64,000 nt of DNA from Vibrio echinoideorum (GCF_024347455.1 NZ_AP025483.1:2976001-3040000); one strand, 5' to 3'. Shown: positions 1 to 9,274, counted from the first letter of the stretch. The notes: generated by a model from the letters alone, not told the origin. Numbers and translations are program-made.

Positions 1-312
1 AACTTAATTATTAGTTCACTACGAAGTTTTATTGACTTTTCTTTGCCCTATATTGATGAGTAAATACAGCTGCGCTACTAGGCATTGTATGTCATCTACG
101 ACGCTACTAAAGTTTAGGTCATTTATAAGCTCTGAATCGAAAACTCACGCAACCAAGGTTTGGTGACCAAACTTTGGTTGCGTAATAAGTGTATGATTCA
201 AAATATTTATTATACACCTGATCGGGTAAAGAGATGATAGTACTCTCACCCACGAACAACAATTGACAATACCATCAACAACTGGAAGTATTGGCCGCTT
301 TTTGAGGGCAAA
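1..312. other. AT-rich non-coding tail of probable island
   Basis: No gene can be supported here. A 20-codon open frame enters from the left edge and stops at 61-63; it may be the end of a gene outside the window but is too short to judge. A perfect sigma-70 -35 hexamer (TTGACA, 263-268) lies about 45 bp before the next gene, but the matching -10 is poor. The large palindrome at 147-183 is listed separately. The composition is AT-rich, unlike the thr genes to the right. Confidence 0.5.
147..183. repeat. 37-bp near-perfect palindrome
   Basis: Two 18-bp arms (147-164 and 166-183) are inverted copies with one mismatch and a single base between them; the outer part of each arm reads ACGCAACCAA or its complement. 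Each arm can also fold on itself (ACCAA/TTGGT with a 3-nt loop), so a cruciform or paired small hairpins are possible. No T-run follows, so it is not a normal intrinsic terminator. Its role is unknown: operator, recombination or replication site, or a hairpin between genes. Confidence 0.75.
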
Positions 313-1158
313 ATGTCGATCCCAACGAAAAATCATCTCCTATCTTCAACGAATGAACCTATTAGTGAACTATTGTCCGTTAAAGCTACAGATCCAAATT
401 TAACTCCTTATAAACAGTCTGCTCTGAACTCAACTTGCCCACAGAAGCTGATTCATGGATCTAGAGTCACGCATCGTCATCTAGCTAGTAATATGACCAC
501 AGTGCCTTCAGTTTTAGAAGAATTGGCGTGGCGATTACCAAATGAGCCCATCTCAAAAGCCTTCAACGAATTGATTTATGACGTATCGCATCCCAACGAG
601 GATGAGCTAAAGTTTCGTTTTGAATACACAGCTCTTAGTTCTGCCGAGAAGTATCAAATTATGATGTTCTCAGATCTACCTATATTGATCGCGCTGCTTT
701 TATTTTTGGACAAAAAGCAAGCATATCGTGGTGGTCTCATTATGTTTACCACAGAGGAGATCCTTATGTTGACTAACCCACGTATAACCAAAAATTTTGA
801 ACCTAGATATCAAACAATCAATGACAGTTTGTTGCGTATTTTGAATACCAAAGTTGAGTTAATCACTTCAAGGTTGAGCAGAGATCATTTAAAGCTTAAT
901 TTTATAAGATATCAAACTAGTGAGGGCTCTCCTCAGTCTCTAATGACATTTACCTTAGTAGCCGACCTAGATGTTTTCCATCAACTACTAAAATCAATAT
1001 TCACATACGTATCGAGCTGGAATAGTTTGACTGGTAGTCAACGTCATAACCTGAGCCTCGACTATGGCGAATCATTTTATGATAGCGAGTTCTCGCAGGA
1101 AACGTCATCGATGAATCGTAAGATCAACAATATTTATCGTGCATATATTAGATCATAA
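313..1158 (+). CDS. Unrecognised 281-aa protein of the island
   Basis: I do not recognise this protein. The ATG at 313 has a GAGGG ribosome site 4 bp upstream. The first 60 residues are polar and look disordered; a second Met at residue 62 could be an alternative start. The middle holds one short hydrophobic run (LPILIALLLFLD, roughly residues 123-134) that looks more like a buried helix than a membrane segment. The C-terminal half is mixed helix and strand with no catalytic motif I can name, and no signal peptide is visible. The gene stands alone in AT-rich DNA between a large palindrome and the disrupted grcA, so it is probably the last gene of a mobile island. Codon use is AT-leaning, unlike the neighbouring core genes. 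The frame is long enough to be real, but the function is unknown. Confidence 0.6.
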   Translation: MSIPTKNHLLSSTNEPISELLSVKATDPNLTPYKQSALNSTCPQKLIHGSRVTHRHLASNMTTVPSVLEELAWRLPNEPISKAFNELIYDVSHPNEDELKFRFEYTALSSAEKYQIMMFSDLPILIALLLFLDKKQAYRGGLIMFTTEEILMLTNPRITKNFEPRYQTINDSLLRILNTKVELITSRLSRDHLKLNFIRYQTSEGSPQSLMTFTLVADLDVFHQLLKSIFTYVSSWNSLTGSQRHNLSLDYGESFYDSEFSQETSSMNRKINNIYRAYIRS

Positions 1159-1292
1159 TTTGGGAGCACGGACACTCAATCAACTAAGATGAATAAAACT
1201 TAAAATCTCTATATGGTTATCTTCATCAAGAGAACATAAGTCATGATTTTATAGATCTATATAAACAATATTTTAAGTCATACTGGAGTCGC

Positions 1293-1317
1293 AACGTTAC
1301 ACCTAAACGTTAACGTT
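1293..1317. other. Candidate attachment core at island-grcA junction
   Basis: AACGTT (1293-1298), a 7-bp spacer ACACCTA (1299-1305) and AACGTT (1306-1311) form inverted repeats around a short spacer, the usual geometry of a tyrosine-recombinase crossover site. AACGTT is self-complementary and recurs once more at 1312-1317. Similarity to GrcA proteins starts at the His codon 1300-1302, inside the spacer, which is where strand exchange would place the join. No integrase is in the window, so this is inference from geometry and the position of the break. Confidence 0.45.
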
Positions 1318-1470
1318 CTTAAGCGTGAAACGCTAGAAGATGCCGTTGCTCACCCAGAGAACTACCCACAGCTAACGATCCGTGTATCGGGTTACGCTGT
1401 ACGTTTCAACTCTCTAACAACTGAACAGCAACGTGACGTTATCGCACGTACTTTCACTGAGTCTCTATAA
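1300..1470 (+). pseudogene. grcA: 3' fragment of grcA (glycyl radical cofactor)
   Basis: The last 56 codons plus stop of GrcA/YfiD are present and in frame. The sequence includes the [15 protein letters not shown] block, whose glycine carries the radical in the pyruvate formate-lyase repair protein, and ends TFTESL. The family is about 125 residues, so more than half of the gene is missing. No start codon or ribosome site precedes the fragment, and upstream similarity stops abruptly at the island. Codon use is that of a highly expressed core gene. From memory of Vibrio genomes, grcA lies convergent to thrC, so this is probably the native 3' end left after island insertion. A complete copy may exist at the far end of the island. 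The bases themselves are intact; only the 5' part is missing. Confidence 0.85.
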
Positions 1471-1495
1471 TTTTTAGAACTTAGATTAGAATACA

Positions 1496-1522
1496 AAAAC
1501 GGCGCTCATTGAGCGCCGTTTT
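1496..1522. terminator. Bidirectional terminator, grcA fragment / thrC
   Basis: A perfect 12-bp stem (AAAACGGCGCTC at 1496-1507 with its complement at 1511-1522) has a 3-nt loop. T-runs on both strands let it end grcA from the left and thrC from the right. Confidence 0.9.
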
Positions 1523-1548
1523 TATTTATTCAACAATACAGATAAACG

Positions 1549-2832
1549 TTACGGTTGAACTCGGCGAAGTACCGTTTTCAGAGCGTCAAAGTCATTGTCT
1601 AGATCTTCAGATAACAATTCCATCACTGCGTGCTTAGCCAATGGGCCTGGCAACTCAATATCAGTCCCTAGAATTTCATCAACCACTTCTTTGAATTTAG
1701 CCGGGTGTGCAGTACACAAGAACAGACCAGTTTCGTTCTCTTGCAGTTGCTCTTCCAGTAGACGGTAAGCAATCGCACCATGTGGTTCACATAGGTAACC
1801 CTGTGCTTTTAGATCACGTACTGACTCAGCACTTTGCTCATCAGATACCTTACCTTTACCCAATGTATCTAAGCCCCAACCTTTCAGTTGGCAAAGCTCT
1901 TCGATACGAGGCCAGTTGTTTGGCTGACTTACATCCATAGCGTTTGAAGTCGTCGCAACCGTTGGCTTTGGATCCCATTTCCCCGTTTCAAGGTAACGAG
2001 GAACCGTGTCGTTTTCGTTAGTTGCTGCAATGAAGCGTTTCACTGGTAAACCAAGAGCTTTAGCTAAAAGGCCAGCCGTTAGGTTACCGAAGTTACCACT
2101 TGGAACAGAGATAACAAGGTTTTCACGCTGCGCTTTAGTTAGCTGAGAAGCCGCTTCAAAGTAGTAACAAATTTGAGCCATTAGACGGCTGATGTTGATT
2201 GAGTTTGCTGAATTTAAGCCAATCTCTTTACGCAGTTCAGCGTCATCAAACGCATCTTTCACTAGCGCCTGGCACGCATCAAAGTCGCCATCAATCGCAA
2301 CGGTGTGGATGTTCTTACCTAGCGTACAGAACAGTTTTTCTTGCAGCGGGCTGATCTTGCCTTTCGGGTAAAGAATCACAACATTGATGTCTTTCATACC
2401 GTAGAAAGCATGCGCAACAGCAGCGCCAGTATCACCTGATGTTGCCGTTAAGATAGTGATTTGACCACCATCAGAAACAGCGGCTAAAGATTGAGCCATA
2501 AAGCGGCCGCCAAAATCTTTAAACGCGAGTGTCGGGCCGTGGAAAAGCTCAAGTGCGTAAACACCGTCTTTTACTTGCTTAATAGGTGCAGGGAATTGGA
2601 ACGCCGCATCCACTAATTGATCAATCAGTTCTTTTGGTAATTCATCGCCGATTAAAGCCGACAGAATCTTTGAGCTACGAGGGACAAAATCCTCTGCTAG
2701 CAGCGCATCGATATCATCGAACTTAGGCAGCTCTGATGGGAAAAATAGACCTTGATTACGGCCTAAACCTTGACGAACAGCTTGGCTAAAAGAGACTTGT
2801 TCGTCATTTTCTTTGATGTTGTACAGCTTCAT
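1549..2832 (-). CDS. thrC: Threonine synthase
   Basis: ThrC is a PLP enzyme that converts O-phospho-homoserine to threonine, the last step of the pathway. The 427-residue length and end-to-end similarity match the gammaproteobacterial family. The PLP lysine is K105 in FKDFGGRF, and a glycine-rich phosphate loop (TSGDTGAA) follows. Its ATG overlaps the thrB stop codon by 4 bp, which suggests translational coupling. It is the last gene of the thr operon and ends at the terminator shared with the grcA fragment. Nothing is unusual. Confidence 0.97.
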   Translation of the reverse strand: MKLYNIKENDEQVSFSQAVRQGLGRNQGLFFPSELPKFDDIDALLAEDFVPRSSKILSALIGDELPKELIDQLVDAAFQFPAPIKQVKDGVYALELFHGPTLAFKDFGGRFMAQSLAAVSDGGQITILTATSGDTGAAVAHAFYGMKDINVVILYPKGKISPLQEKLFCTLGKNIHTVAIDGDFDACQALVKDAFDDAELRKEIGLNSANSINISRLMAQICYYFEAASQLTKAQRENLVISVPSGNFGNLTAGLLAKALGLPVKRFIAATNENDTVPRYLETGKWDPKPTVATTSNAMDVSQPNNWPRIEELCQLKGWGLDTLGKGKVSDEQSAESVRDLKAQGYLCEPHGAIAYRLLEEQLQENETGLFLCTAHPAKFKEVVDEILGTDIELPGPLAKHAVMELLSEDLDNDFDALKTVLRRVQP

Positions 2833-3785
2833 AACTCACTTCCTGTAACGATCGAACCTTGCTTATCTAAGCGACAAACGTGAACGAATCCTTCTTCATT
2901 TTGTACGTAATTTTGTTCTAACCAGCGTGCTACACGCTCGGCGACATCTTGTTCTTTGCAAATGCTAAACAGAGTGGGACCACTACCAGAAATTCCAGTA
3001 GCCAATGCACCGGCCGACGTTGCGTATTTACGCGCATCAGCAAACCCTGGAAGCAGTTTCTCACGATATGGTTCCGCAATCACGTCTTTGATCATCTTCG
3101 CTGCGAGTTCAGGTTGGCCTGAGTGACACGCGTGGATGAAGCCCGCTAAATGGCGACCATGAGCAATCACATCTTGGCGACGATATTGAGATGGTAAGAT
3201 TTCTCTCGCTTCAGCAGTTGAAACCTTAATACCTGGATAAGCCATTACCCAATACCAGTCATCAAAACACGGTACTTCTTGGCTAATGATGCCTAACTCT
3301 TCAAGCATAAGCTGCACACCACCGAGGTAACAGGGTGCAACATTATCGTAATGTATGCCGCCTGAAATCTTACCTTCCATTTCACCCATGAGGGCAAGCA
3401 GTTCAGTTTCATTCAATGGCTGACCATGAAAACGGTTTAAAGCATCCAATGCAGCTACTATTGAACATGCGCTTGAACCTAAACCAGAACCGATAGGCAT
3501 GTTCTTTTCTAGTGTCATCTCCAAAGGCTTAATAGAAACGCCTTTCTTGTCTAACTCACGAGAGAACACAACCCAACAGTCGTAGACAATATTTTCTTTG
3601 GTTTCAGTCGGCAACTTAGAAACAAAGCTGCCCGATGTTTTTAGTGAGAACGATTCCTCACCGGCTTTAACCATTACTCGGTCACCCAGTAATGTGCCGT
3701 TGATTGGAGACACTGCAGCCCCCAGAACATCAAACCCTACGCTGACATTACCGATTGATGCAGGAGCATAAACGACAACATCCAT
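2829..3785 (-). CDS. thrB: Homoserine kinase
   Basis: ThrB phosphorylates homoserine with ATP, feeding ThrC. It is a GHMP kinase: the N-terminal strand [17 protein letters not shown] and the ATP loop [12 protein letters not shown] are intact, and the C-terminal [10 protein letters not shown] motif is present. I chose the ATG at 3785 because it gives 318 residues and starts right at the conserved strand, as in close relatives. The ATG at 3800 has a better-spaced AGGAG and would add five residues, so it is a real alternative; a longer frame from 3821 would overlap thrA and is unlikely. It sits between thrA and thrC in the operon. Confidence 0.95.
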   Translation of the reverse strand: MDVVVYAPASIGNVSVGFDVLGAAVSPINGTLLGDRVMVKAGEESFSLKTSGSFVSKLPTETKENIVYDCWVVFSRELDKKGVSIKPLEMTLEKNMPIGSGLGSSACSIVAALDALNRFHGQPLNETELLALMGEMEGKISGGIHYDNVAPCYLGGVQLMLEELGIISQEVPCFDDWYWVMAYPGIKVSTAEAREILPSQYRRQDVIAHGRHLAGFIHACHSGQPELAAKMIKDVIAEPYREKLLPGFADARKYATSAGALATGISGSGPTLFSICKEQDVAERVARWLEQNYVQNEEGFVHVCRLDKQGSIVTGSEL

Positions 3786-3802
3786 ATCACTTGAAATCAT
3801 TC

Positions 3803-6262
3803 CTAAACTCCTAATTTCCAACCAAGAGTACGCATTACATCAGAGAATACGCCTGCTGCTGTAACTTCAGTACCGGCACCGTAGCCGCGCAATACTAGTG
3901 GGATTGGTTGGTAGTAACGACTGTAGAATGCCAAAGCGTTCTCGCCATCTTTAATCTTGAACATTGGGTCGTCGCCATCAACAGCAGCGATACGAACCTT
4001 ACACTTACCTTCCGCGATTTCACCCACATAACGAAGCACTTTGCCTTCTTTTGCTGCAATCGCTGACTGCTCTTTGAAGTATGCATCCGCTTCTGGAAGA
4101 CGAGCCATGAACTCATCAACCGTACCTGAATCATCAAAACCCGGTGGCAATGCTTGGTCAACTTCAACATCTTCTAGCTCAAGTGCCATGCCCGCTTCTC
4201 GAGCAAGAATTAGCAACTTACGCGCGACATCCATACCTGACAGGTCATCACGAGGGTCAGGTTCAGTAAAGCCATTATCTTTTGCAATGTTTGTTGCTTG
4301 GCTTAGTGTCATACCTTCATCAAGTTTGCCGAAGATGTAAGACAATGAGCCAGAAAGAATGCCGTTAAACTTCTCAAGTTCATCACCTGCAGAGATTAGG
4401 TTCTGTAGGTTTTCGATAACCGGCAGACCTGCGCCTACTGTTGTCTCGTACATCAACTTACGACGAGAGTTACGTGCAACCTCACGAAGCTGATGGTAGT
4501 AAGCCATGCTTGCCGTGTTGGCTTTTTTGTTTGGTGTTACCACGTGGAAACCAGCCGCTAGGAAATCAGCGTATTGCGCAGCAATACCTTCGCTAGACGT
4601 ACAATCAACCAGTACTGGGTTGATGATGTGGTTACGCTGAACAAGTGCATTCAAGCGGGCTAAGCTAAACTCTTCTGTCGCACTCGACATGCGATCACGC
4701 CACTGATCTAAAGGTAGACCGTCGCTGTCTAGCAATAACCCTTTGCTGTTAGCTAAACCACATACGCGAATCACGATGCCTTTTTCAGCCAGTTTGCCTT
4801 GTTGACGTTGGATCTGGTCAACAAGCTCACCACCAACACCGCCAACACCGACAACGAATACGTCAAGGAAGTGCTTCGAGTTAAATAGGTTCTCGTGACA
4901 CGCTTTGATCGCTTCTGAGATTTTATCTTCAGGGATAACGGCAGAGATAGCTCGCTCAGATGAACCTTGAGCAATAGCGACAATATTGACATTCACTTCA
5001 GCTAGAGAAGAGAAGAACTGAGAAGCAACGCCACGTGAAGTACGCATACCGTCACCGACCAGCGTAACTATCGCTACATCGTCCATGAACTCAACGGGCT
5101 CTAACAAACCATCTTTTAGTTCAAGTTCAAACGCGTCTGATAGCACTTGTTTCGCTTTCACTTTGTCAGCCGATTCAATACAGAAGCTGATGCTGTACTC
5201 AGAAGAAGATTGCGTAATAAGGACGATAGAAACGCCAGCAGAAGACATCGCGCCGAATACACGACTCGCCATGCCTACCATGCCCTTCATTCCAGGGCCT
5301 GACACGTTAACCATGGTTAGGTCGCTAAGCGTAGTGATACCTTTGATTGCTAGGTTATCTTCACCCGTATCTTGACCAATCAAAGTACCTGCACCCTGTG
5401 GGTTAAAGCTGTTTTTGATTAGGCAAGGAATATGGAATTGTGCGATTGGGGCAATAGTTTTCGGATGCAGAACTGAAGCGCCAAAGTAAGAAAGCTCCAT
5501 CGCTTCTTGGTAGCTAAGCGATTTAAGCAGACGAGCGTCATCCACTAAGCGTGGATCACAGTTGTAAACGCCATCGACGTCCGTCCAGATCTCACAACAA
5601 TCAGCACGTAGACACGCTGCAAGTACCGCGGCTGAGTAATCGGAGCCATTACGACCAAGCGTTACTAACTCACCTTTTTCATTACCAGCCGTAAAGCCAG
5701 GCATGATGTTCACGTGGCCTTGTGGAAGGGGTGATTGGCGGAAATTCTGTGTAGATACATCCACATCAACCATAGCTTCAAGGTGGTCACCTTTAGCGTA
5801 TAAGTATTGAACTGGGTCAATCAGGCTTGCAGGCTGACCTTTCGCTTCAAGTACCGCTTTCATTAGCTGGATAGAGATTCGCTCACCCTTACTGATGATG
5901 CGAGCATTCACGTGATTCGGACACATACCTAGTAGGTTAATGCCATTCACAAACTGTTTCAGTTGAGCAAGAGACGTATCCATCTGCTCTTGAAATGCAG
6001 AACCATCAACAGCCGGTAATACTGCTTGAATCTCTGTAAAAAGATCCGTGAATGATGATTCAATCTCTGTAATTTGTACGTCAGCTTCACCATTTTTTAG
6101 TGCAGCTTCAATAACAGCGACCAACTTATTGGTTGTTTTTCCTGGAGCCGATAGTACAACGGCTAGCTCTTCTTGCTGGGCATTATTAGCGATGATATCA
6201 GCCGCTCGTAAAAAACGATCTGCATCAGCTAATGATGAACCTCCAAACTTTAAAACGCGCAT
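3803..6262 (-). CDS. thrA: Bifunctional aspartokinase / homoserine dehydrogenase I
   Basis: The protein carries out the first and third steps of threonine synthesis in one chain. An aspartokinase domain (KFGGSS at residues 4-9, to about residue 290) is followed by ACT regulatory repeats (about 310-460) and a NAD(P)-binding homoserine dehydrogenase domain ([12 protein letters not shown], about 465 to the end). Its 819 residues match E. coli ThrA. The start at 6262 (MRVLKFGG) is set by GGAGAAAGGG directly upstream; a frame-extending ATG four codons earlier contains that ribosome site and is rejected. Expression is probably controlled by the thrL attenuator just upstream, and activity by threonine binding to the ACT domains as in the family. 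Confidence 0.97.
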   Translation of the reverse strand: MRVLKFGGSSLADADRFLRAADIIANNAQQEELAVVLSAPGKTTNKLVAVIEAALKNGEADVQITEIESSFTDLFTEIQAVLPAVDGSAFQEQMDTSLAQLKQFVNGINLLGMCPNHVNARIISKGERISIQLMKAVLEAKGQPASLIDPVQYLYAKGDHLEAMVDVDVSTQNFRQSPLPQGHVNIMPGFTAGNEKGELVTLGRNGSDYSAAVLAACLRADCCEIWTDVDGVYNCDPRLVDDARLLKSLSYQEAMELSYFGASVLHPKTIAPIAQFHIPCLIKNSFNPQGAGTLIGQDTGEDNLAIKGITTLSDLTMVNVSGPGMKGMVGMASRVFGAMSSAGVSIVLITQSSSEYSISFCIESADKVKAKQVLSDAFELELKDGLLEPVEFMDDVAIVTLVGDGMRTSRGVASQFFSSLAEVNVNIVAIAQGSSERAISAVIPEDKISEAIKACHENLFNSKHFLDVFVVGVGGVGGELVDQIQRQQGKLAEKGIVIRVCGLANSKGLLLDSDGLPLDQWRDRMSSATEEFSLARLNALVQRNHIINPVLVDCTSSEGIAAQYADFLAAGFHVVTPNKKANTASMAYYHQLREVARNSRRKLMYETTVGAGLPVIENLQNLISAGDELEKFNGILSGSLSYIFGKLDEGMTLSQATNIAKDNGFTEPDPRDDLSGMDVARKLLILAREAGMALELEDVEVDQALPPGFDDSGTVDEFMARLPEADAYFKEQSAIAAKEGKVLRYVGEIAEGKCKVRIAAVDGDDPMFKIKDGENALAFYSRYYQPIPLVLRGYGAGTEVTAAGVFSDVMRTLGWKLGV

Positions 6263-6292
6263 CCCTTTCTCCATAAGTCATAAAAATGGTAC

Positions 6293-6325
6293 AAAAAAAG
6301 GCCTGTATCTTGTTGGATACAGGCC
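6293..6325 (-). terminator. thr operon attenuator terminator
   Basis: On the minus strand a perfect 10-bp stem (GGCCTGTATC and its complement) with a 6-nt loop is followed by seven T's. It lies between the threonine/isoleucine-rich leader peptide and thrA, the place of the classic thr attenuator. Stalling in the leader at low threonine or isoleucine would be expected to prevent this hairpin. Confidence 0.88.
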
Positions 6326-6346
6326 TTTTTTTTTAAAATCCGTTAC

Positions 6347-6424
6347 TTAGCAGCCTGCCCCAACAATGTGAATGTCGGTAATAATAATGGTGGTGGTCAT
6401 TACTAGGTGGCTTAAGTGCTGCAT
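6347..6424 (-). CDS. thrL: thr operon leader peptide
   Basis: This 25-codon frame upstream of thrA contains the run TTTIIITDI, the enrichment of Thr and Ile codons expected of a thr attenuation peptide, and ends VGAGC, close to the GAG end of E. coli ThrL. An AGAGAA ribosome site lies about 7 bp before the ATG at 6424. The terminator hairpin starts about 20 bp after the stop. Composition and position together make the call firm, although the peptide is too short for normal gene finding. Confidence 0.85.
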   Translation of the reverse strand: MQHLSHLVMTTTIIITDIHIVGAGC

Positions 6425-6455
6425 ATCAAATTCTCTGCTTGTGCTTTACTCTACG

Positions 6456-6483
6456 TGTATCAATTTTTACCACTAGGCGTCAA
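6456..6483 (-). promoter_or_regulatory. Possible thr operon promoter
   Basis: On the minus strand a -35-like TTGACG (6483-6478) and a weak -10 GATACA (6461-6456) are separated by 16 bp, about 30 bp upstream of thrL. The -10 is poor, so the exact start is uncertain. The rest of 6484-6728 shows no gene and no other clear signal apart from the AGGAG-like site just before the gene at 6729. Confidence 0.4.
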
Positions 6484-6728
6484 TGAAAAGTTGCGTTTTT
6501 TTTACATTCGCATCATTTTTCAGAGCAAACCGCCATTTCAGTGACAAAACGTCCTATAACAACCTCCAACGTAACAAAGGGATTCAATATGCTAACGCCC
6601 AAAAATCATAAGTTGCATATACCTCTATAACAAAATGCCATATCGATTGTGCGGCAAGTATACAAATTCTGTGCTTTAATTGAACGATAACGTTCGTAGA
6701 ACAATAATAATGACATCAGGAGTGGGAA

Positions 6729-7205
6729 GTGAAGAGATTACTTATTCTTTTAGCCTTTGCTATGCCTGTCGTTTGTTCAGCGAATAGTTTGCCTTTGCTA
6801 AACAACTTACCCCTACTTCCCGGTCAAATAGATCGTTCATCTCATAAATTTTTCATCTCAACGCAGAATGCGTCAAGTGAAAGCTTCGATACTTGGAAAG
6901 TTGACAGTGGTTACGCTTATAGCTTATTCGCTGATGTTGATCTTTATGTCGGTACACGTATCAACAGCGATTCCCTCAAATATGAAAGTGGATTTTTGAG
7001 TGGTGTCAGTTATCAATTTTCAGAAAGGATCTCTTTTAACAGTTCTCTGCATACCTATAAAGACGAAGAAGAAGACAACGAGAAGTCAGTAGCAGCGGAA
7101 GTTTCAAGCCGAGTGCAGCTTACCGATAATTTGGATTTGCATGCCACCCTTGATTATGAAGAGTGGCAGCAAGGTGTTGAAGTGGGATTAGGGTTTCGAT
7201 TTTAA
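6729..7205 (+). CDS. Small exported beta-barrel-like outer membrane protein
   Basis: I do not recognise a named family. The first 19 residues are a clear Sec signal peptide (KR, hydrophobic core, cleavage probably after VCSA). The rest alternates polar and hydrophobic residues in short strands (YAYSLFADVDLYVGTRI, FLSGVSYQFSERISFNSSL, DLHATLDYEEW) and ends VEVGLGFRF with a terminal Phe, the hallmark of outer-membrane barrels inserted by Bam. At 158 residues it could form a small barrel. An acidic loop (KDEEEDNE) sits in the middle. GAGTGGG precedes the ATG. It is transcribed away from thr and faces rraA; a similar gene occupies this spot in other vibrios as far as I recall. The function is unknown. 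Confidence 0.8.
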   Translation: MKRLLILLAFAMPVVCSANSLPLLNNLPLLPGQIDRSSHKFFISTQNASSESFDTWKVDSGYAYSLFADVDLYVGTRINSDSLKYESGFLSGVSYQFSERISFNSSLHTYKDEEEDNEKSVAAEVSSRVQLTDNLDLHATLDYEEWQQGVEVGLGFRF

Positions 7206-7244
7206 TCGAGTCTGGTTGTCACTTATTACTTCATGGCTTTGCCT

Positions 7245-7286
7245 TTAGCTCTTAGCTCTTAGCTCTTAGCTCTTAGCTCTTAGCTC
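7245..7286. repeat. 7-bp tandem repeat, six copies
   Basis: Six exact copies of TTAGCTC lie between the convergent ends of the outer-membrane-like gene and rraA. They do not touch a coding frame. Copy number is likely to vary between strains by slippage. Confidence 0.95.
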
Positions 7287-7344
7287 TACACGTAACAAAC
7301 CATTCCCCAGTCAAATAAGTCCAACAGACTTGTACTTAAACCTG

Positions 7345-7830
7345 TTAAGACTCAATTAACAATTCAGGTGAAATTAATACGCCATTCCAATCAGCATAAA
7401 TGTAATCACCAGGTTGAATCAGCTGATTATGGACAGAAAGAGTGACATTAACCTGGCCCACACCACGTTTCTCTGTTTTGAATGGTGATGCACCCAGCGC
7501 CTGCACGCCAAGATCCATTTGAGCCATCATAGCGACATCACGCACGGCACCGTTCACAATAACGCCTTCCCAACCATTTTCTATCGCTACAATTGCAAGT
7601 TGATCGCCAAGAAGCGCTTTCTGGCACGAGCCATTACCGTCTACGACAAGCACTTTACCCTGCCCATCGGTCTCTAAAACCTCGCGAACCTTGGAATTAT
7701 CGTGATAACAACGAACTGTTACAATTTTTCCCCAGAACGCACCACGTTGGCCGAAGTTCTGTAATGGTAGGTTCAGTAATGTGACTTTGCTTTCAAACTC
7801 ATCACACAAGTCGGGTGTTATATCGTGCAT
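7345..7830 (-). CDS. rraA: RraA family protein (RNase E regulator or HMG/CHA aldolase-like)
   Basis: This 161-residue protein aligns end to end with RraA, the trimeric inhibitor of RNase E: an LCDEF start, the [15 protein letters not shown] strand, [24 protein letters not shown] and YADWNGVL. The same fold includes 4-hydroxy-4-methyl-2-oxoglutarate aldolases, and the family Arg-Asp pair (GAVRDV) is present, so an enzymatic role cannot be excluded; some vibrios carry two RraA paralogues. A near-perfect GGAGGAT precedes the ATG at 7830. It is a single gene, divergent from arcA across a 577-bp gap. Confidence 0.88.
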   Translation of the reverse strand: MHDITPDLCDEFESKVTLLNLPLQNFGQRGAFWGKIVTVRCYHDNSKVREVLETDGQGKVLVVDGNGSCQKALLGDQLAIVAIENGWEGVIVNGAVRDVAMMAQMDLGVQALGASPFKTEKRGVGQVNVTLSVHNQLIQPGDYIYADWNGVLISPELLIES

Positions 7831-8134
7831 ATATCCTCCGTGAGTAGGCGTTACCTGTTAAGTCAGGCGTACCTCTATGCTTTTATATGTTATTAAAATT
7901 AATCCTTTGTTTTCATTGTTCTATGCTCAATCTAATAATAATAAAAAGTTGATTGAGCATATTTATCTACTAGACTCTAAGGACAGCTTTCAGCTTCCTT
8001 GGTTCATATTCTTGTCTTTAGCAGGTGAGATATGAGAATCATCTCGAATAATCATTCTTGTTTTGCTGCTAAATAATCACCATAACATTGGTTAAGTTGT
8101 AGCCATACTATTAAAGTTTGTTGCGATCCGGCAA

Positions 8135-8148
8135 TTGATGTAAATCAA
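8135..8148 (+). promoter_or_regulatory. FNR box upstream of arcA
   Basis: The bases read TTGAT-GTAA-ATCAA, an exact match to the FNR consensus, 260 bp before the arcA start. E. coli arcA is activated by FNR through a distant upstream promoter, so the same control is likely here. The 577-bp gap (7831-8407) otherwise shows only AT-rich DNA, a -10-like TATAGA near 8199, and no gene. Confidence 0.8.
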
Positions 8149-8407
8149 CAAAGTGAATGGAATTAACATTCTCGCATTGTTAGCATGCTGTTAACATTAT
8201 AGAATCCTCTTCAATCACTAAAAGAATGATTAAAAGGCGTACTGGATCTACGTTATTGGGCAATACTTCAAGGAAGGCAGATAGCTGGAAGTAAGTGTTT
8301 TTTTGAAAACTTTAAGTTATCATCAAAATTACATTACCTGTATGTTATGTTTTTGCCTAGAATTTATTCTATTAGCACAGTTTCGTCACAAATTTAGGTA
8401 CCGCCAA

Positions 8408-9124
8408 ATGCAAACCCCGCAGATTCTGATCGTTGAAGATGAGCAAGTAACTCGTAACACTCTAAAGAGTATTTTTGAAGCAGAGGGATATGCTGTTTTT
8501 GAGGCTAGCGACGGTGAAGAGATGCACCAAGTGCTATCTGACAACCAAGTTAACCTTGTAATTATGGACATCAACCTTCCAGGTAAGAATGGCCTACTAC
8601 TTGCGCGTGAACTACGTGAGCAAGCAAACGTAGCGCTAATGTTCTTAACTGGTCGTGATAACGAAGTTGATAAGATCCTTGGCCTTGAGATTGGCGCTGA
8701 TGACTACATCACGAAGCCTTTCAACCCACGTGAACTGACTATCCGTGCACGCAACCTTCTGAACCGTTCAATGAGCACTAGCTCTGTTCAAGAAGAAAAG
8801 CGCAGCGTTGAGAAGTACGAGTTCAACGGTTGGGTTCTAGATATCAACAGTCGTTCTCTGGTTAGCCCAGATGGCGAAGGCTACAAACTGCCTCGTTCAG
8901 AGTTCCGAGCTCTACTTCACTTCTGTGAGAACCCAGGTAAGATCCAAACACGTGCAGATCTTCTTAAGAAGATGACAGGTCGTGAGCTTAAGCCACACGA
9001 TCGTACTGTAGACGTAACAATCCGTCGTATTCGTAAGCACTTTGAATCTGTTTCTGGTACTCCAGAAATCATTGCAACGATTCACGGTGAAGGCTACCGC
9101 TTTTGTGGTGACCTAGAAGACTAA
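8408..9124 (+). CDS. arcA: Aerobic respiration response regulator ArcA
   Basis: ArcA is the DNA-binding partner of ArcB and represses aerobic respiration genes under low oxygen. The receiver domain (about 1-120) has the acidic pair E10 D11, the phosphorylation site D54 (IMDINLPG) and the conserved K in TKPFNP. The OmpR/PhoB winged helix (about 135-235) includes [16 protein letters not shown] and HGEGYRF. The 238-residue length and near-identity to E. coli ArcA fix the start at 8408 ([11 protein letters not shown]) with TAGGTA upstream; a 35-codon upstream extension is rejected. Codons are those of a highly expressed gene. The mRNA leader is probably long, as in E. coli. Confidence 0.98.
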   Translation: MQTPQILIVEDEQVTRNTLKSIFEAEGYAVFEASDGEEMHQVLSDNQVNLVIMDINLPGKNGLLLARELREQANVALMFLTGRDNEVDKILGLEIGADDYITKPFNPRELTIRARNLLNRSMSTSSVQEEKRSVEKYEFNGWVLDINSRSLVSPDGEGYKLPRSEFRALLHFCENPGKIQTRADLLKKMTGRELKPHDRTVDVTIRRIRKHFESVSGTPEIIATIHGEGYRFCGDLED

Positions 9125-9146
9125 TTCGATTAGCGCTTCTGGCCTT

Positions 9147-9231
9147 TTAGTTCTTCTAACCAGTTAGTTCTTCTAACCAGTTAGCACTTCTAAACAGCTA
9201 GAAGTTCTAAACAGCTAGAAGTTCTAAACAG
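9147..9231. repeat. 17-bp degenerate tandem repeat, five copies
   Basis: Five copies of a 17-bp unit such as TTAGTTCTTCTAACCAG follow arcA, with a partial sixth. The first two are identical, as are the last two, so the array seems to have grown by slippage. It lies between the arcA stop and its terminator, so it is transcribed in the arcA 3' UTR. Confidence 0.92.
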
Positions 9232-9274
9232 TTAGTTAGTACTTCTAGGAATCGAAGCATAATCAATTGTTATT

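Noticed and set aside
1..63. 20-codon open frame entering from the left edge
   Set aside because: Too short to show homology or composition; may be the end of a gene outside the window but cannot be supported.
145..336. 63-codon minus-strand frame over the palindrome and the start of the orphan gene
   Set aside because: No ribosome site, overlaps the palindrome and the better-supported gene; looks like chance.
8303..8407. 35-codon N-terminal extension of arcA
   Set aside because: Not part of the highly conserved ArcA, which starts at 8408; the extension is AT-rich leader sequence.
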